A stretch of 64,000 nt of DNA from Paenisporosarcina quisquiliarum. GTDB taxonomy: Bacteria; Bacillota; Bacilli; Bacillales_A; Planococcaceae. A model generated the notes under the pieces. The model saw nothing but the letters and a program-made list of their open reading frames with translations, searched no databases and was not told the DNA's origin. How positions within the stretch are numbered: position 1 is the first letter of the stretch; every line of letters begins with the position of its first letter. Location: NCBI RefSeq assembly GCF_027563315.1, contig NZ_JAMKBJ010000004.1, forward strand, positions 186,001 through 250,000, read 5' to 3'. A program made the position numbers and the translations under genes. Positions 34,818-42,813 of this stretch are shown here, piece by piece.

Positions 34818-34856
34818 AAAAAAACAGGACTGATTCAATAAGAATCTGTCCTGTTT
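34818..34856 (-). terminator. Terminator after the cell-wall hydrolase gene
   Basis: Minus strand: AAACAGGACAGATTC / GAATCAGTCCTGTTT with a 5-nt loop, followed by TTTTG. The stop codon of the gene is at the foot of the stem. Confidence 0.9.
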
Positions 34857-35571
34857 ATGATAGATTATTAAATTGACGGCTGACCCCTTTTGTCCAATGA
34901 TTATTCAGACCTGTAGGATCATTTGCAACTCCGATTGGGGCATATTTCGCTCCAATTTCGGCAATCGTATCTTTCCCTTGGTTCAAATAATTTTTTCGTA
35001 AATTACGAGCCATATCGAAAATGCTATCTTCTACTGACTCGTAGCTTCTCAACCCATTCTTGCCCATCATGCCAGCGACATTGTTTTTCTCATTAACAGC
35101 TCGTGAAGAACCATTACCTGTTTCATGAATGGCAATCGCAGAAAGGAGACTCGGATCTATATCATACTTTTTCCCTGCATTGATAAAGTGCGTGGCTGAC
35201 CCGCTTAATTTCCCTTCTAAACTAGTATCAAGTTTCAAGAGTTGCACGGGTTTGAAATGAAAGTCACTTGTATCATTCGGACTTGTAGGGACATCTATTT
35301 TATCTACTGCCTGCACATTTACTGGAAGAGTAAAAGGACTGTTCATTTGTGGCATCATCTGATTTTGAGAAAAAGGCAGAGACGTTGCATTGTTCGAGTC
35401 GCTCCTCCCATGCATCGCTGCATTCAATAACATTAGGAATAGGGTATTTTCGTTTCCTGCATTGCCGAGTGAATTGGTTGCCCTGCCCGAGAGATTCATC
35501 GAAGGCATTGCTTGTGCCATGGAAGCCATTGTCATGTAATAAAACCAATTGGAAGAGATTGGGCTGGTCAT
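34855..35571 (-). CDS. Predicted flagellum-linked peptidoglycan hydrolase (glucosaminidase-like)
   Basis: About 238 residues. The first 115 are low-complexity (Met, Asn, Ser, Pro rich) without a signal peptide. The C-terminal ~125 residues form a lysozyme-like domain: ATHFINAGKKYDIDPSLLSAIAIHETGNGSS, with the likely catalytic Glu in AIHETGNG, then NNVAGMMGKNG and YESVEDSIFDMARNLRKNY. This resembles GH73/FlgJ-type glucosaminidases. With no signal peptide, export by the flagellar apparatus or another route is possible. The gene sits behind a c-di-GMP aptamer at 35963-36066. Start uncertain: a GTG at 35586 is also in frame. Confidence 0.75.
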   Translation of the reverse strand: MTSPISSNWFYYMTMASMAQAMPSMNLSGRATNSLGNAGNENTLFLMLLNAAMHGRSDSNNATSLPFSQNQMMPQMNSPFTLPVNVQAVDKIDVPTSPNDTSDFHFKPVQLLKLDTSLEGKLSGSATHFINAGKKYDIDPSLLSAIAIHETGNGSSRAVNEKNNVAGMMGKNGLRSYESVEDSIFDMARNLRKNYLNQGKDTIAEIGAKYAPIGVANDPTGLNNHWTKGVSRQFNNLS

Positions 35572-35962
35572 TGATAGATTTCGCACCCTTCTTTATATGT
35601 TCATATCTTTCATTTTACATAGAAACAATAATTAAAAGAATAGTCGTATGGTATTATTATGAATTTTATAGTAGCATAAAAAGAACAAAAAGGAGGAATA
35701 TCACAAGAAATAAGTCACAGTCCTGCTTCTATATTAGTGTTGTCCGATTGGTCTCTTTACTAAAGAAGCTTCCCAGAAGTTGAACCTATGGTGATGTTTG
35801 TTATTCTAGCCTTGTCTCGAACCTTTCACTTCCACTTCAGTAGTTCCAAGTACCAGTTATTTTCCAAACATTCCACTAAATTCAAGTGTCTGCTTTCAAT
35901 TATCCCAGTCGAAATTATCCCGATTGAAGTTAAATTGCTAAGGTCCATAGATGAGTTCCATG
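35572..35962 (-). promoter_or_regulatory. Long leader between c-di-GMP aptamer and hydrolase gene
   Basis: About 390 nt on the minus strand separate the aptamer from the coding region. No gene is visible. A weak terminator candidate is at 35688-35730: AGAAGCAGGA can pair with TCCTCCTTTT (one mismatch, one G-T pair, 23-nt loop) and T-rich sequence follows. Other short hairpins occur (TTCAAT...ATTGAA; CTTTAGTAAAG) but no textbook expression platform. Confidence 0.5.
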
Positions 35963-36066
35963 ATTACTTGTGGCAACCGGCTGCCATCCATGTAATGCTT
36001 AAATGTTTTGGTCATTGGCTTTGCGTTCCACAGTTTCACTATGGTTTGCCTTTTTCAATTGGTAAT
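35963..36066 (-). ncRNA. Second class I c-di-GMP riboswitch (GEMM-I)
   Basis: Minus strand, in order: GGCAAACC, hairpin CCATAG-TGAAA-CTGTGG, AACGCAAAGCC, GACC, ATGGCAGCCGG, TTGCC. These are the conserved GEMM-I blocks, and the outer helix ATTAC / GTAAT closes P1. The G matching Vc2 G20 is kept, which predicts c-di-GMP rather than cGAMP. It differs from the copy at 24250 in loops and P3, so it is not a recent duplicate. The next gene on this strand is the hydrolase at 34855-35571. Confidence 0.88.
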
Positions 36067-36083
36067 TTTATTTAAGCCAATTA

Positions 36084-36090
36084 TACCGCG
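36084..36090 (-). promoter_or_regulatory. -10 box upstream of the second riboswitch
   Basis: TATAAT on the minus strand about 20 nt before the aptamer's outer helix. The -35 position, 17 nt upstream, reads GAAATG and is a poor match, so the promoter may need an activator or another sigma factor. Confidence 0.5.
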
Positions 36091-36364
36091 TACCAATTAC
36101 TACATTTCCCTAGATATTCGCATTTTTAAAAGATAGGATTTTATGTAGAATACTTGTTTTGGGATATGAGGAAAACAGAAGAATTGCAGAACTAAAGAAA
36201 AGGAAAAACGTATCTTTAAGCAGATAAATCTTCCTCTTTACTCTAAAATGAAAATTTGTAAGCCATGTGTAGTCAACTATAATATTTATATTAGACAAAA
36301 CTACGGTGATCTTTCTTTTTAGTTATTCTTATTTAAATGATTACCTAATTTACTGAAACAAAAT
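36091..36364. other. AT-rich spacer without recognisable features
   Basis: About 270 nt between the riboswitch promoter region and the end of the glycosylation operon. No convincing gene, terminator or repeat is visible on either strand. Confidence 0.5.
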
Positions 36365-36952
36365 CTAATAATGTTGTGATTTATAGCCATCCTTTTCTAC
36401 GTTAAGTTTGACCAGTTTTTTAAGCAACCTCGCAGGATTTCCACCTACTAAAGTAAAATCGTCCACATTTTTGGTTACAATACTTCCTGCTGCAACTACA
36501 GCGTTTCTACCTATAGTCACTCCAGGCAAAATTACCGAATTCGCTCCTACCCAACTGCCTTCTTTAATTAAAACCGGTTTCGGTTCTGAATAACCCTGAT
36601 AATAAATAGGTATAGTAGAATCACTATATTGATGATTTGATACATATATATGGACTCCTGGTCCAATCAAAGCATTTTTTTGAATATCGATACTTCCATT
36701 AGCAGAGGCTATTAACATACAAAAAGGTCTAATTACTACATTGTCCCCTATTTTGATATTCGAGCATCCTATTGCATATGCGCCTATTCTAAAATCGGCA
36801 TTTTCACCATAGTATAGAAACTTTTTTTCACAGATTTTTCTTTGTAAAAGTGGAATGTATAATTTAAAATGGGATCCTAACATATCTGGTCCTAATCGAT
36901 CTGCATCTTTTGTCCAATTCCAACGCTTCACAAATTCCTTTAGAAAATTCAT
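36365..36952 (-). CDS. Hexapeptide-repeat acyltransferase
   Basis: A 195-residue left-handed beta-helix acyltransferase of the WbbJ/NodL-LacA kind: repeated [LIV]-G-x-x-x turns (FRIGAYAIGCSNIKIGDNVV, GPGVHIYVSNHQY with the catalytic-type His, WVGANSVILPGVTIGRNAVVAAGS) and the end GGNPARLLKKL. It likely moves an acetyl group onto a sugar. Placed at the 3' end of the glycosylation cluster, it may acetylate the nonulosonic acid on flagellin. The ATG at 36952 has GGGAG 9 nt upstream; the TTG further up lacks a site. Confidence 0.85.
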   Translation of the reverse strand: MNFLKEFVKRWNWTKDADRLGPDMLGSHFKLYIPLLQRKICEKKFLYYGENADFRIGAYAIGCSNIKIGDNVVIRPFCMLIASANGSIDIQKNALIGPGVHIYVSNHQYSDSTIPIYYQGYSEPKPVLIKEGSWVGANSVILPGVTIGRNAVVAAGSIVTKNVDDFTLVGGNPARLLKKLVKLNVEKDGYKSQHY

Positions 36953-36993
36953 ATTAGCTTTCTCCCATTTTGATATTTTTTCCAATGAAAGCT

Positions 36994-37977
36994 TTAAACC
37001 TTTTTCAATATCGCTCTTAAATGATTCCCTGACTTTGAACTATCTATCGTTGGCTGTAAAGTATCATATAAACTTGCACACGATTCTGCTAGTTGAGGTT
37101 GATTATTGTATTCATAAAAACTTTTCAAATCTCCCATATCAATTCCTTTAGTTGCATAGTATACAACCTCCATATCTGAGAGTTCAGCCACTTTCTCCAC
37201 TGTTTTTTCTGTAAAATAAGACAGATGCTCAGCTGGCATTATCAAATTCGATTTATCTTTCATTGTTTTAATGGCCACAGAGTCAAATTGCGGTGTAAAA
37301 ATGACTATAATGCCATTATCTTTTAATAGCTCTTTTGCAGAGTTAATAAGTAAAAGCGGATTTTCTACATGTTCAATCAAATCAAACATTGTAACTACAT
37401 CAAACTTTTTTATAGTATCTAATTCTGTCAGATCACAGTTCCATACAGTTATTTCTAAACGTTCAGCAGTAAATTTTGCCAAATCTTTACCGAGTTCAAC
37501 TCCAAAACAGTTCGCCCCCTTGTCCTTGGCAGTTTCTAAAAACCAACCTGTTCCACAACCGACATCGAGTATATCTACATCTTTTATTTGGCTAACTAAA
37601 TGTTGTTCTATTAATTGAACTCGTTCAGTAGCAAACCTAATTTTCCTGTAATCTTTATTAACAAGGTATGCCTCCTGTGCATCCCCTATGGCATGAGGTG
37701 CAGAATAAATGTCATTTGTATTAATTGGAACCTGATCAAAATATGCTGTACTACAGACATCACATTGTACTAAGTGAAAATCATGCTTTTCAAACTGATA
37801 CGTACTTTTTGATGATTGACATATTGGACAATTCACTCTTACCTTCCACCCATTACTGGAATTTACAGTATCAATATTATTTTTCTGTCTATCCAAAATC
37901 GTCTGTAAAAATCCTTCGGGTCTCATTTCGGATAAATCCATCGTCACAAATTCATTTTTGGAACCTATATAACTCAA
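36994..37977 (-). CDS. Class I SAM-dependent methyltransferase with zinc-binding N-terminus
   Basis: A 327-residue protein. Residues ~50-75 carry two Cys pairs (CPIC...CDVC) like the zinc-binding head of sugar C- and O-methyltransferases; the Rossmann core has the SAM motif ILDVGCGTGWF near 136-146 and FDVVTMFDLIEHVENP further on. It sits between the acyltransferase and neuA genes, so methylation of the flagellin sugar (or its precursor) is a fair guess. TTG start with GGAAGG 8 nt upstream. Confidence 0.85.
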   Translation of the reverse strand: MSYIGSKNEFVTMDLSEMRPEGFLQTILDRQKNNIDTVNSSNGWKVRVNCPICQSSKSTYQFEKHDFHLVQCDVCSTAYFDQVPINTNDIYSAPHAIGDAQEAYLVNKDYRKIRFATERVQLIEQHLVSQIKDVDILDVGCGTGWFLETAKDKGANCFGVELGKDLAKFTAERLEITVWNCDLTELDTIKKFDVVTMFDLIEHVENPLLLINSAKELLKDNGIIVIFTPQFDSVAIKTMKDKSNLIMPAEHLSYFTEKTVEKVAELSDMEVVYYATKGIDMGDLKSFYEYNNQPQLAESCASLYDTLQPTIDSSKSGNHLRAILKKV

Positions 37978-38014
37978 AATATTTACCTTCCTTTATCCAA
38001 GAGAATATATGATT

Positions 38015-38713
38015 TTAAGCATCACTATTTAACACTCGTTTAAATATTTCAATGTCCTCCATACAATCTATATCCAAGTCAAATTTTGAATCCATTATAT
38101 ATGGCCATTGATTATCATTTAAACTTAATTCTTCGTTAAATGATTTATCAATTTTATTAATATAAATAGCACCATTCACTTTATAATAATCTTCAAAATC
38201 TTGTCTTCTTACCGTACTGTTTTCTTTAATCAATTTCTTAAGGGAACCCTCATTACCAATAGAACGAATTAATAATGGATGGTCTTTAACTTTTGAAACA
38301 CTAACAAGGGTACTTTGATCATTATGGATAATCTGCTCTATCGCTTCATCTATATGATCAGAGGTACGCAATGGTTGCGTTGGTTGTAAAAGAACGACAT
38401 AGTCATATTCTTCATCTCTACTTTTTAGTAGCTCGATAACATGAACCATTGTACTAATTGTCTTCGCCGAATCAGTAGCCAAATCACGTGGTCTCAAAAA
38501 GGGTACTGCGACTCCAAGAGACTCTGATATTTGAGCTATCTTTTCACAATCAGTTGATACAATTACTCTATCTAAATATTTTGATTGTAAGCTTTGATTG
38601 ATGGTGAAAGAAATTAATGGTTTTCCATAAATACTGTATATGTTTTTTTGGGGTATACCCTTACTTCCACCTCTTGCTGGAATAACTGCTAGTATTTTTT
38701 TGTTTTTGTACAT
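38015..38713 (-). CDS. neuA: Acylneuraminate cytidylyltransferase (CMP-sugar synthetase)
   Basis: A 232-residue NeuA/PseF/LegF-type enzyme. The nucleotide-binding motif IPARGGSKGIPQKN is at the front, followed by QPTQPLR and the metal-binding D-x-D in FDLDIDC. It activates a nonulosonic acid with CTP to the CMP-sugar donor. The ATG at 38713 follows AAAGGTGA; the upstream in-frame start has no site. It follows neuC by about 10 nt. Which acid it takes (Neu5Ac, legionaminic or pseudaminic) is not shown by the sequence; NeuB/NeuC partners argue against pseudaminic acid. Confidence 0.9.
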   Translation of the reverse strand: MYKNKKILAVIPARGGSKGIPQKNIYSIYGKPLISFTINQSLQSKYLDRVIVSTDCEKIAQISESLGVAVPFLRPRDLATDSAKTISTMVHVIELLKSRDEEYDYVVLLQPTQPLRTSDHIDEAIEQIIHNDQSTLVSVSKVKDHPLLIRSIGNEGSLKKLIKENSTVRRQDFEDYYKVNGAIYINKIDKSFNEELSLNDNQWPYIMDSKFDLDIDCMEDIEIFKRVLNSDA

Positions 38714-38723
38714 GTCTTCACCT

Positions 38724-39866
38724 TTAAAATTGAGAGTTATAAGGAATGAATTTTTTTTGAAATTCACCATTCCAAACTTTTGGATTCTTTAGAACTTTTA
38801 TAAATTCAGACGCACTTTCTCCATCCCCATAAAATACAGGTGGTGAAGTTAATCGTTGAAATATTTGTGATAGCTCTACTAATAATTCTTGTTTTTTTTC
38901 ATTTACATGAATAATGGTGCTTTCATGACGGTTATATCGTCCATCCTGTCTACTCCCAATATCAATTGTAGGGATGTTATATATACCAGCTTCTCTAATT
39001 CCCGCACTTGAGTTTCCTACCATAAACTGTGCATTCTTTAATAGAACTAAAAATGCCTCAAAACGAATAGACGGATACAGTTTAAAATTCTTATTATTTT
39101 CCAATCTATTATAAGCATGCAATATAGTCCCGCTCCCCTCATCATTGTTCGGGAATATCACGATATAATTCTTCTTAGAATCAATGAGGGCTTCAACTAC
39201 TTCAGATATATTATTCACAAGCTTATCTAGTTCTGTAGTTACAGGATGATACATGAAAATTGCATATTCATCATATGTTATCCCATAATGATTCTTTACT
39301 TCGCTTAAACTAGGTAATTTCTTTGAAAACATAATATCTATATCTGGAGAGCCAATTACATATATCTCGTCCTCTTTTTCCCCCAATTGGATAACATGTT
39401 TTTTCGCTTCTTCATTTGCTACAAAATGTAAATGCGAAAACTTAGTCACTGCATGTCGAATGGATTCATCAATAGTGCCTGAAATTTCTCCACCTTCAAT
39501 ATGAGCCACTTTTATATTATTTAGCGCCCCAACAATTGATCCTGCTAGCGCCTCTATACGATCACCATGGACAACAATTAAATCAGGCTTAAATTCGGAA
39601 ATATAGTTACTAAAACCAACAATTGTATTACTTAATGTAATATCCATGCCTAGATTTACCTTGGTATTAACAAATTTGTATATATTATTAAAACTATCTT
39701 TTTCAATTTCAATATATGTAGATCCATATTTTGAAAGCATATGCATACCTGTAACAAAAATATGTAACTCGAAACCTTCACTTTTTTCTACTTCTATCAT
39801 CAATGATTTCAATTTTCCATAATCTGCTCTCGTTCCTGTTAAAAAAACTATCTTCTTTATATCCAT
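38724..39866 (-). CDS. neuC: UDP-GlcNAc 2-epimerase (hydrolysing), NeuC/LegG type
   Basis: A 380-residue GT-B-fold epimerase. TGTRADYGKLK at the N-terminus, VHGDRIEA in the middle and GNSSAGIREA near the C-terminus are the hydrolysing-type NeuC motifs. It turns UDP-GlcNAc (or a diacetamido-sugar) into free ManNAc-type sugar for NeuB. It lies 3 nt downstream of neuB. No UDP-sugar dehydratase or aminotransferase for legionaminic acid is present in the window. Confidence 0.92.
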   Translation of the reverse strand: MDIKKIVFLTGTRADYGKLKSLMIEVEKSEGFELHIFVTGMHMLSKYGSTYIEIEKDSFNNIYKFVNTKVNLGMDITLSNTIVGFSNYISEFKPDLIVVHGDRIEALAGSIVGALNNIKVAHIEGGEISGTIDESIRHAVTKFSHLHFVANEEAKKHVIQLGEKEDEIYVIGSPDIDIMFSKKLPSLSEVKNHYGITYDEYAIFMYHPVTTELDKLVNNISEVVEALIDSKKNYIVIFPNNDEGSGTILHAYNRLENNKNFKLYPSIRFEAFLVLLKNAQFMVGNSSAGIREAGIYNIPTIDIGSRQDGRYNRHESTIIHVNEKKQELLVELSQIFQRLTSPPVFYGDGESASEFIKVLKNPKVWNGEFQKKFIPYNSQF

Positions 39867-39869
39867 GTA

Positions 39870-40910
39870 TTATTCAACCATGTCCCATGAGAGATGAATG
39901 TCTACAGGAATAAATTTACTTGCTGTCTTACCAATTAATTTCTCATATTCAACTGCTTTTATTTCACCAGTACCGGGTCTCTTCACCCAGATATTATCTT
40001 TAGAGAAAACTTCACCTTTTTGAATTGGCTTAATCGAAACTGCACAAGCATAAGCAAAGTCAATAGTTACTTGTTCCTCTGGCTGAATTTCTTTACGACC
40101 ATCTTTTGCTTCCCAAATCGCTTTGGAGCCGATTATTAAATCCTTCAATTCAGATGGATCAATGGATATGGGTATATCTGGACCTGGCCAATTTTTATTA
40201 GAAGTGAAATGCTTTTCTAAAATACTGGCACCATAAGGGATTGCACCAAAACAAGTATAATTTCCTATTGAATGGTCGCTCAAACCCAAAACAGCATTTG
40301 GGAAGTTTACTTTCAAATCATTTATTGCACCAAGTCGCACTTTATCGTAAGGGGTTGGATACATCGATACACAATGAAGAAGCGCGTATGGAATTTTGTA
40401 TTTCTCCATTATCTCCACTGACTTATTTACTGATTCAATATCATTCATTCCCGTACTCATAATAATTGGTTTTCCAAATGATGATATATGCTCAATTAAT
40501 GGATAGTTGTTGCACTCTCCCGACCCAATTTTATATATATCCACATCTAGATTTTCTAGATGATTTGCTGCTGCTCTGGAAAACGGTGTACTCATAAAAA
40601 TCATTTTCTTACTTTCCACATATGCTTTTAATTCTTTTTCTTCTTCTAAAGTTAATGTACAACGGGACATAATATCTAATATAGATTCCTTGGAATTACC
40701 TGGAATTATTTTTCCAGCCTCTGGTATCATTTCATCTTCAATAATGTGGGATTGAAACTTTACAATTTCAGCTCCAGCTTTATATGCATCATCTACCATT
40801 TGAAAGGCTTTTTCTATATCTCCTTCATGGTTAATACCAACTTCAGGTATAACCAAGGGAGGATAGTCGCTACCGATTTTTCTTAAACCTATTTGGATAA
40901 AATTGCTCAT
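39870..40910 (-). CDS. neuB: N-acetylneuraminate/legionaminate-type synthase
   Basis: A 346-residue enzyme: NeuB TIM barrel (VIPEVGINHEGDIEKAFQMV, VKFQSH, KIGSGECNNYPL, STGMNDIESV) and a C-terminal SAF antifreeze-like domain (about 285-345). It condenses phosphoenolpyruvate with a ManNAc-type sugar to make a nine-carbon acid. The neuB-neuC-neuA order forms a complete minimal route from UDP-GlcNAc to CMP-sialic acid if UDP-GlcNAc is the epimerase substrate. A SigD-like -10 box precedes it at 40973. Confidence 0.93.
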   Translation of the reverse strand: MSNFIQIGLRKIGSDYPPLVIPEVGINHEGDIEKAFQMVDDAYKAGAEIVKFQSHIIEDEMIPEAGKIIPGNSKESILDIMSRCTLTLEEEKELKAYVESKKMIFMSTPFSRAAANHLENLDVDIYKIGSGECNNYPLIEHISSFGKPIIMSTGMNDIESVNKSVEIMEKYKIPYALLHCVSMYPTPYDKVRLGAINDLKVNFPNAVLGLSDHSIGNYTCFGAIPYGASILEKHFTSNKNWPGPDIPISIDPSELKDLIIGSKAIWEAKDGRKEIQPEEQVTIDFAYACAVSIKPIQKGEVFSKDNIWVKRPGTGEIKAVEYEKLIGKTASKFIPVDIHLSWDMVE

Positions 40911-40956
40911 CAGTATTCCTCCTACGAATCCATTTCATATTTTTTTACTATTTTTA

Positions 40957-42813
40957 TTAAATCATTTTCTTTATATCGGCATGTAACTCCTGTACATAAG
41001 GTTGTAATGCATGCATTTGTTCCTGACATTCATTCAAGAAGCCTACATATATTTCCGAAATAACTCTTCCTTTTTTAATTAAGTCATTTTCAAACCGTAC
41101 CTCCTGGATTACTTCAGAAAGACGCTGGTTATATACACGTACCATCGGCTCTATAAATGCTTTATAGAATATATTGCTTTTTATTTTTTTGAAGTCTTTG
41201 TCGAACCTTATAAACGTTTTCTCTAAAACCTTAGTCCGGTTCATATTAACAGCAGAATTAATATCACAAAGTGTTTTTAGTGCACGGCTAATTTCTAGAT
41301 TAAGGCGATGCATTGCATTTAGCATGCTGTCTATTTGTTTTTTTGTATAAATTAGATTATAAGTGTTTTCACCTTCAAACCAGTTTGGTTTTACATTTAC
41401 TGTTTCTGTCCATCGTTCTGATATTACTTCAGTTAACGGCATAAATACAGTTCCTTCAATATGAGCTCCACCTTTGGTTGTATTAATCACTTCCTGGTTT
41501 GGAGACAAATTAATATACCGCTCCAACTGTTGACGCATTCTGTTAAAACTTTCATTTGTTTGAATCTCTTGCCCAGAAACATCTTTTACAGTTAACAGAC
41601 TTACTTTTTCTTTTTCAGATAATTCGTTAGGGATGAAGTCATAATTAATTCCCTCTGCATATCGGCTATTGTTTTGAAAAGCTAGATTTTGCCCTACTAA
41701 AACTATTTGACTGCATCCTAACATTCTTAATAATTGAAATGTAACAACTGCAATCGAGGAAGCATCAAGTACAACATTAATGTTTTCGGACTTATCAATG
41801 TAATGTGGAGCAATCGTATCTTGATTCGTGAGCATATGTAACATTTCTCCAGGGTAGTTCCTTAGTGTCTCAAACCCCACGGAACTACCAAAAATCAGCG
41901 GCACTTCTGATATATTAAGGCCTTTTAATTTTTCAAAAACGAGATGGTTATACTCTTTCGGGTCATATGTACAAGCAGCATCCGGATAAATCCCCTGCTC
42001 AATCAATGAATTAATAGCTGATCCTACTGAGAATATGTAAGCTAGTCCATTCTCTTTTATGTAGCGCAAGTTTTCATATTCTTCGTTTAGTGATGGTCCA
42101 GCCGCTACGATAATTGCGGGTTTATCTTTAAAAGCATTTTTGTCGATATCGTGCAAGATATTTGGTGTTTTAAGTACTTTAGGAAAGTTTTTAATGGAAT
42201 TAATGGTCCAACGTTTTTGGAAAGAAACATTTGTTACTAGAGTACTCTTTTTAATTTTCATCGACTCTACTAGTTCTTTCATGATTAGCTCGATTTGTTC
42301 ACTGTAAATCTTTTCGTATACAGGCAAAGTGATTATTTTCAGAACACCATTTGAAGATTGCAACAGAGATTTTAATTCTCGCATTAAAATTTCTTCATCT
42401 GTTCCAGTAAAGATTCTCACCAAATTATTGATCGGTAAATCATATATACTTTTACAAGACAAGTAAGTTAGAAGTGCTTGTTCATCTGGTTCATATATCG
42501 AATATTTCGTATCTGGATGAGCTTTGGTAAAATTTTCAACGTGATACCCGAGTCCCATTCCAACGAAGATTACGTGCTTAATATTTTCACTTTCGAACTT
42601 ATCGACAAAACGCTGAGCATCCTTTTTCGGATCATATTTACTGTGAACGTATTGCATTTTACCATCGATTAGCATTTTCAATGTTTGTACACCTGTTTTG
42701 GCCTGTTCTACAATGATATTTCCAGTTTTAGCATTCTTTTCGACTTCGGTCATCCGGTTCAATAAGTCTCGGTTTTTCAAACGGAGAACATTTCGATTGT
42801 CAACTAAGATCAT
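40957..42813 (-). CDS. maf: Maf/DUF115 motility accessory factor (flagellin glycosyltransferase)
   Basis: A 618-residue protein. The N-terminal third (with VGMGLGYHVENF near 84-95) and the central DUF115 domain (IIVAAGPSLNEEYENL, FSVGSAINSLIEQGI, VLVGQNLAFQNNSRYAEG) mark the Maf family, which links nonulosonic acids to Ser/Thr of flagellin before export. It is placed between orf200 and neuB, with hag upstream, which fits. It overlaps the preceding unknown gene by 14 nt. The C-terminus is helical. Confidence 0.9.
   Translation of the reverse strand: MILVDNRNVLRLKNRDLLNRMTEVEKNAKTGNIIVEQAKTGVQTLKMLIDGKMQYVHSKYDPKKDAQRFVDKFESENIKHVIFVGMGLGYHVENFTKAHPDTKYSIYEPDEQALLTYLSCKSIYDLPINNLVRIFTGTDEEILMRELKSLLQSSNGVLKIITLPVYEKIYSEQIELIMKELVESMKIKKSTLVTNVSFQKRWTINSIKNFPKVLKTPNILHDIDKNAFKDKPAIIVAAGPSLNEEYENLRYIKENGLAYIFSVGSAINSLIEQGIYPDAACTYDPKEYNHLVFEKLKGLNISEVPLIFGSSVGFETLRNYPGEMLHMLTNQDTIAPHYIDKSENINVVLDASSIAVVTFQLLRMLGCSQIVLVGQNLAFQNNSRYAEGINYDFIPNELSEKEKVSLLTVKDVSGQEIQTNESFNRMRQQLERYINLSPNQEVINTTKGGAHIEGTVFMPLTEVISERWTETVNVKPNWFEGENTYNLIYTKKQIDSMLNAMHRLNLEISRALKTLCDINSAVNMNRTKVLEKTFIRFDKDFKKIKSNIFYKAFIEPMVRVYNQRLSEVIQEVRFENDLIKKGRVISEIYVGFLNECQEQMHALQPYVQELHADIKKMI
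40973..40999 (-). promoter_or_regulatory. Possible SigD promoter inside the end of maf
   Basis: Minus strand: TTAT, 15 nt, GCCGATAT. The -10 octamer is perfect but the -35 matches TAAA at only two positions, and it lies in coding sequence (Asp-Ile-Lys codons). It could drive neuB-neuC-neuA or be chance. Confidence 0.35.

Noticed and set aside
35688-35730. Confident terminator for the second riboswitch
   Set aside because: Stem has a mismatch, a G-T pair and a 23-nt loop; kept only as a weak candidate in the leader entry.
35788-36075. 95-codon open frame on the plus strand
   Set aside because: It lies antisense to the second GEMM-I aptamer and its leader, has no good ribosome site and no family resemblance.
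36110-36298. 62-codon open frame on the minus strand
   Set aside because: AT-rich, no ribosome site, no recognisable motif; likely chance.
38015-40910. Pseudaminic acid pathway (PseF/PseI/PseG)
   Set aside because: NeuC-type hydrolysing epimerase with TGTRADYGK is the neuraminic/legionaminic type, and no PseB, PseC, PseH or PseG is visible.
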